Assembly (NCBI RefSeq): GCF_013337045.2
Contig: NZ_CP118259.1
Location: 1,922,001-1,986,000 of the forward strand
DNA from: Agrobacterium vitis
GTDB lineage: Bacteria; Pseudomonadota; Alphaproteobacteria; Rhizobiales; Rhizobiaceae
Direction of reading: 5' to 3'
Length of the DNA: 64,000 bases
Below the pieces are notes generated by a model, which saw nothing but the letters and a program-made list of their open reading frames with translations, made no database searches and was not told the origin of the DNA. Within the stretch, counting starts at the first letter, position 1. Each line of letters begins with the position of its first letter. Positions 62,363 to 64,000 of the stretch are shown piece by piece. The translations under genes were made by a program, and so were the position numbers.

Positions 62363-64000
62363 ATGACACCCGGCAATCGCTTTCTGGGACGTGTGGTTGC
62401 CTGCAATGGCGCACGCGCCACGATTGCCGCTACCGCCCAGGAAGGCGGCACCGACCTGACGTCGCTCTGGTCGGTCGGGCGGCTGATTTCCATTACCGTC
62501 GGGGAAAACCGTGTCGTCGCGCTGGTCTATGCCATGCGCACCGAAACCGGCCTGTGGAGCGAAGATCGGGATAACGGCTTCATCGTCGATGTCGAGCTGA
62601 TGGGCGAGGTCTGCCGGGGGCCGGATGGAAGCGAAGTTTTTACCTCAGGCATTACTCAATATCCCTATCTCGGCGCCATTGCCCACCGCATCCGCGTCGC
62701 CGATCTGAAGCGGATCTACGATTCGAAAGAAGGCGGCAGTTGCAAGATAGGGCGCTTGAGCCAGGACGATTCCATCGACGCCACCATCCATATCCCTTCC
62801 ATGCTCTCCAAGCATTTCGCCGTGGTCGGCTCTACCGGCGTTGGAAAATCCACCGCCGTGTCCTTGCTGCTGCATAAGGCAATTGCCGCCGATCCCAAGC
62901 TGCGGGTGCTGATCCTCGATCCCCATAATGAATTTGCCGCAGCCTTTGGCAATCAGGCCGTGGTGATCGACACCGACACGCTGGACCTGCCCTTCTGGCT
63001 GATGCGCCTCGATGAACTGACCGAAGTGCTCTACCGAGGCAGACCTGCCGTCGTCGAAGAACTGGATGTTTTGCGCGACCTGATTCCGGAGGCCAAACGC
63101 GCGTTTAAAGGCTCTGAAGCTGGCCTGACACGCCGCAGCGAGCGGGCTGGCTTTACCGCCGATACACCTGTTCCCTACCGACTGTCTGATCTGCTGGCCG
63201 CCATTGACGAGCGGATCGGCAGGCTGGAAGGCCGCGACGAAAAGCCCGCCCTGCGTTCGCTGAAAATGCGGATCATGTCGGCGGTCAACGATCCGCGCTA
63301 TCGCTTCATGTTCTCCAGCAACACGATCAGCGATACGATCATGGAAACCGTCGCGCATATCTTTCGCGTGCCGGGCCATGGCAAGCCGATTTCCACGTTC
63401 CAGCTGGCTGGCATCCCATCTGAGATTGTCAATTCCGTCGCGTCGGTCCTCTGCCGCATGGCCTTTGAGCTGGCGCTCTGGTCGAACGGCGCGATCCACA
63501 TGCTGGTGGTCTGCGAAGAAGCGCATCGCTATGTACCGGCAGACCCCAGCCTTGGGTTTTTCCCGACCCGGCAGGCCATTGCGCGGATTGCCAAGGAAGG
63601 CCGCAAATACGGCGTCTCGCTCGGCATCATCACTCAGAGACCGGGGGAGCTGGACCAGACGATCCTGTCGCAATGTTCGACCGTTTTTGCCATGCGGCTT
63701 TCCAACGACAGCGATCAGGCCATTATCCGCAAGGCCCTGCCCGACAGCTCAATCTCCGCCACCAGCTTCATTTCCTCAATAGGCAATGGTGAAGCGATTG
63801 CCTTTGGCGAAGCGATTGCCGTGCCGATGCGCATGCGGTTTGACCGGGTGGAGCAACGCCACCTCCCCAAAGCCAGCGGCAGCACGCTGGCACCCTCCGA
63901 AGACATGCCCGATAATATCGACCTCAGCGAAGTCATCTCACGGATGCGCGCCAGCGCTGAGCCGGATATTTCAGGCTTTCAACAGAGCTATCGCGTACCG
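62363..64000 (+). CDS. HerA-like (DUF87) ATPase, partial
   Basis: ATG at 62363 (MTPGNRFLGRVVACNGARAT) and 546 residues to the window end, without a stop. A N-terminal HAS-barrel-like beta domain covers about 1-130. Walker A is GSTGVGKST (about 158-166), Walker B MLVVCEEAHRY near 380, then QAIARIAKEGRKYGVSLGII and the sensor-type QRPGELDQTILSQ. This is the HerA/FtsK superfamily DNA translocase, hexameric, usually linked to end resection or defence. No partner nuclease (NurA, SIR2 or other) is visible upstream; downstream is not seen. Confidence 0.8.
   Translation, partial: MTPGNRFLGRVVACNGARATIAATAQEGGTDLTSLWSVGRLISITVGENRVVALVYAMRTETGLWSEDRDNGFIVDVELMGEVCRGPDGSEVFTSGITQYPYLGAIAHRIRVADLKRIYDSKEGGSCKIGRLSQDDSIDATIHIPSMLSKHFAVVGSTGVGKSTAVSLLLHKAIAADPKLRVLILDPHNEFAAAFGNQAVVIDTDTLDLPFWLMRLDELTEVLYRGRPAVVEELDVLRDLIPEAKRAFKGSEAGLTRRSERAGFTADTPVPYRLSDLLAAIDERIGRLEGRDEKPALRSLKMRIMSAVNDPRYRFMFSSNTISDTIMETVAHIFRVPGHGKPISTFQLAGIPSEIVNSVASVLCRMAFELALWSNGAIHMLVVCEEAHRYVPADPSLGFFPTRQAIARIAKEGRKYGVSLGIITQRPGELDQTILSQCSTVFAMRLSNDSDQAIIRKALPDSSISATSFISSIGNGEAIAFGEAIAVPMRMRFDRVEQRHLPKASGSTLAPSEDMPDNIDLSEVISRMRASAEPDISGFQQSYRVP

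Noticed and set aside
62645..63673. 342-residue minus-strand frame opposite the HerA-like gene
   Set aside because: Antisense to a gene with intact Walker motifs; no start signal and shadow composition.

Overview
This 64 kb window looks like the chromosome of a rhizobium of the Agrobacterium/Allorhizobium/Rhizobium group. That assignment rests on the style of the host genes: soluble PAS chemoreceptors, rhizobial small secreted proteins, an ilvI-ilvN operon with a translated leader, and separate ilvC, pdxJ and msrA genes. About 37 kb of it is an apparently intact temperate prophage whose left end lies outside the window. The prophage stops at the 3' end of a tRNA-Lys(CUU) gene (36981-37056).

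Prophage late region (1-20968, all minus strand). Read from 20968 downwards, it runs: small terminase, large terminase, a GNAT-like internal virion protein, a small linker protein, portal, a small protein, scaffold, major capsid, a small head protein, tail tubular A, tail tubular B, a gp14-like core protein, three large ejection-type proteins (one with a lysozyme domain), an odd small gene, and a beta-helix tail fibre. Order and sizes closely match the virion block of T7, but no phage RNA polymerase is visible and the phage is clearly temperate. An array of 11-bp GTTACCG-type iterons lies directly upstream of the late operon.

Prophage control and replication region (21601-36882). A divergent pair, a Cro-like regulator and an S24-type repressor, meets at a palindromic operator near 30102-30121. 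Related sites sit at 22246-22262 (between the -35 and -10 of a promoter) and at 31119-31138. The leftward early operon (30086 to 22643) carries small phage proteins, a DnaG/Toprim-type primase, a DUF550 dNTP-pyrophosphatase, a GapR-like nucleoid protein, a Tad2/DUF2829 protein (predicted anti-Thoeris) and a P-loop helicase/primase. The rightward operon carries a possible excisionase, a Lar-type anti-restriction protein, a tyrosine integrase and, after a C4-like antisense RNA, a BRO-type antirepressor. Between repressor and rightward operon is a candidate replication origin with DnaA boxes and repeated TTTTGCACGTG sites.

Host region (37057-64000). Genes include a PhzF-family isomerase, a Nudix protein, two soluble PAS chemoreceptors, a CarH/LitR-type B12 photoreceptor regulator, ilvC followed by an unusual 102-bp in-frame tandem duplication of its 3' end, a TetR regulator, msrA, small secreted proteins, an Lrp/racemase pair, a TetR/MFS pair, an HxlR/quinone reductase pair, pdxJ, a MerR-LuxR fusion regulator, a RecD/Dda-like helicase, a LysE exporter, an aldo-keto reductase, the ilvI-ilvN operon with a probably leaderless attenuator peptide, and a HerA-like ATPase cut by the window end.
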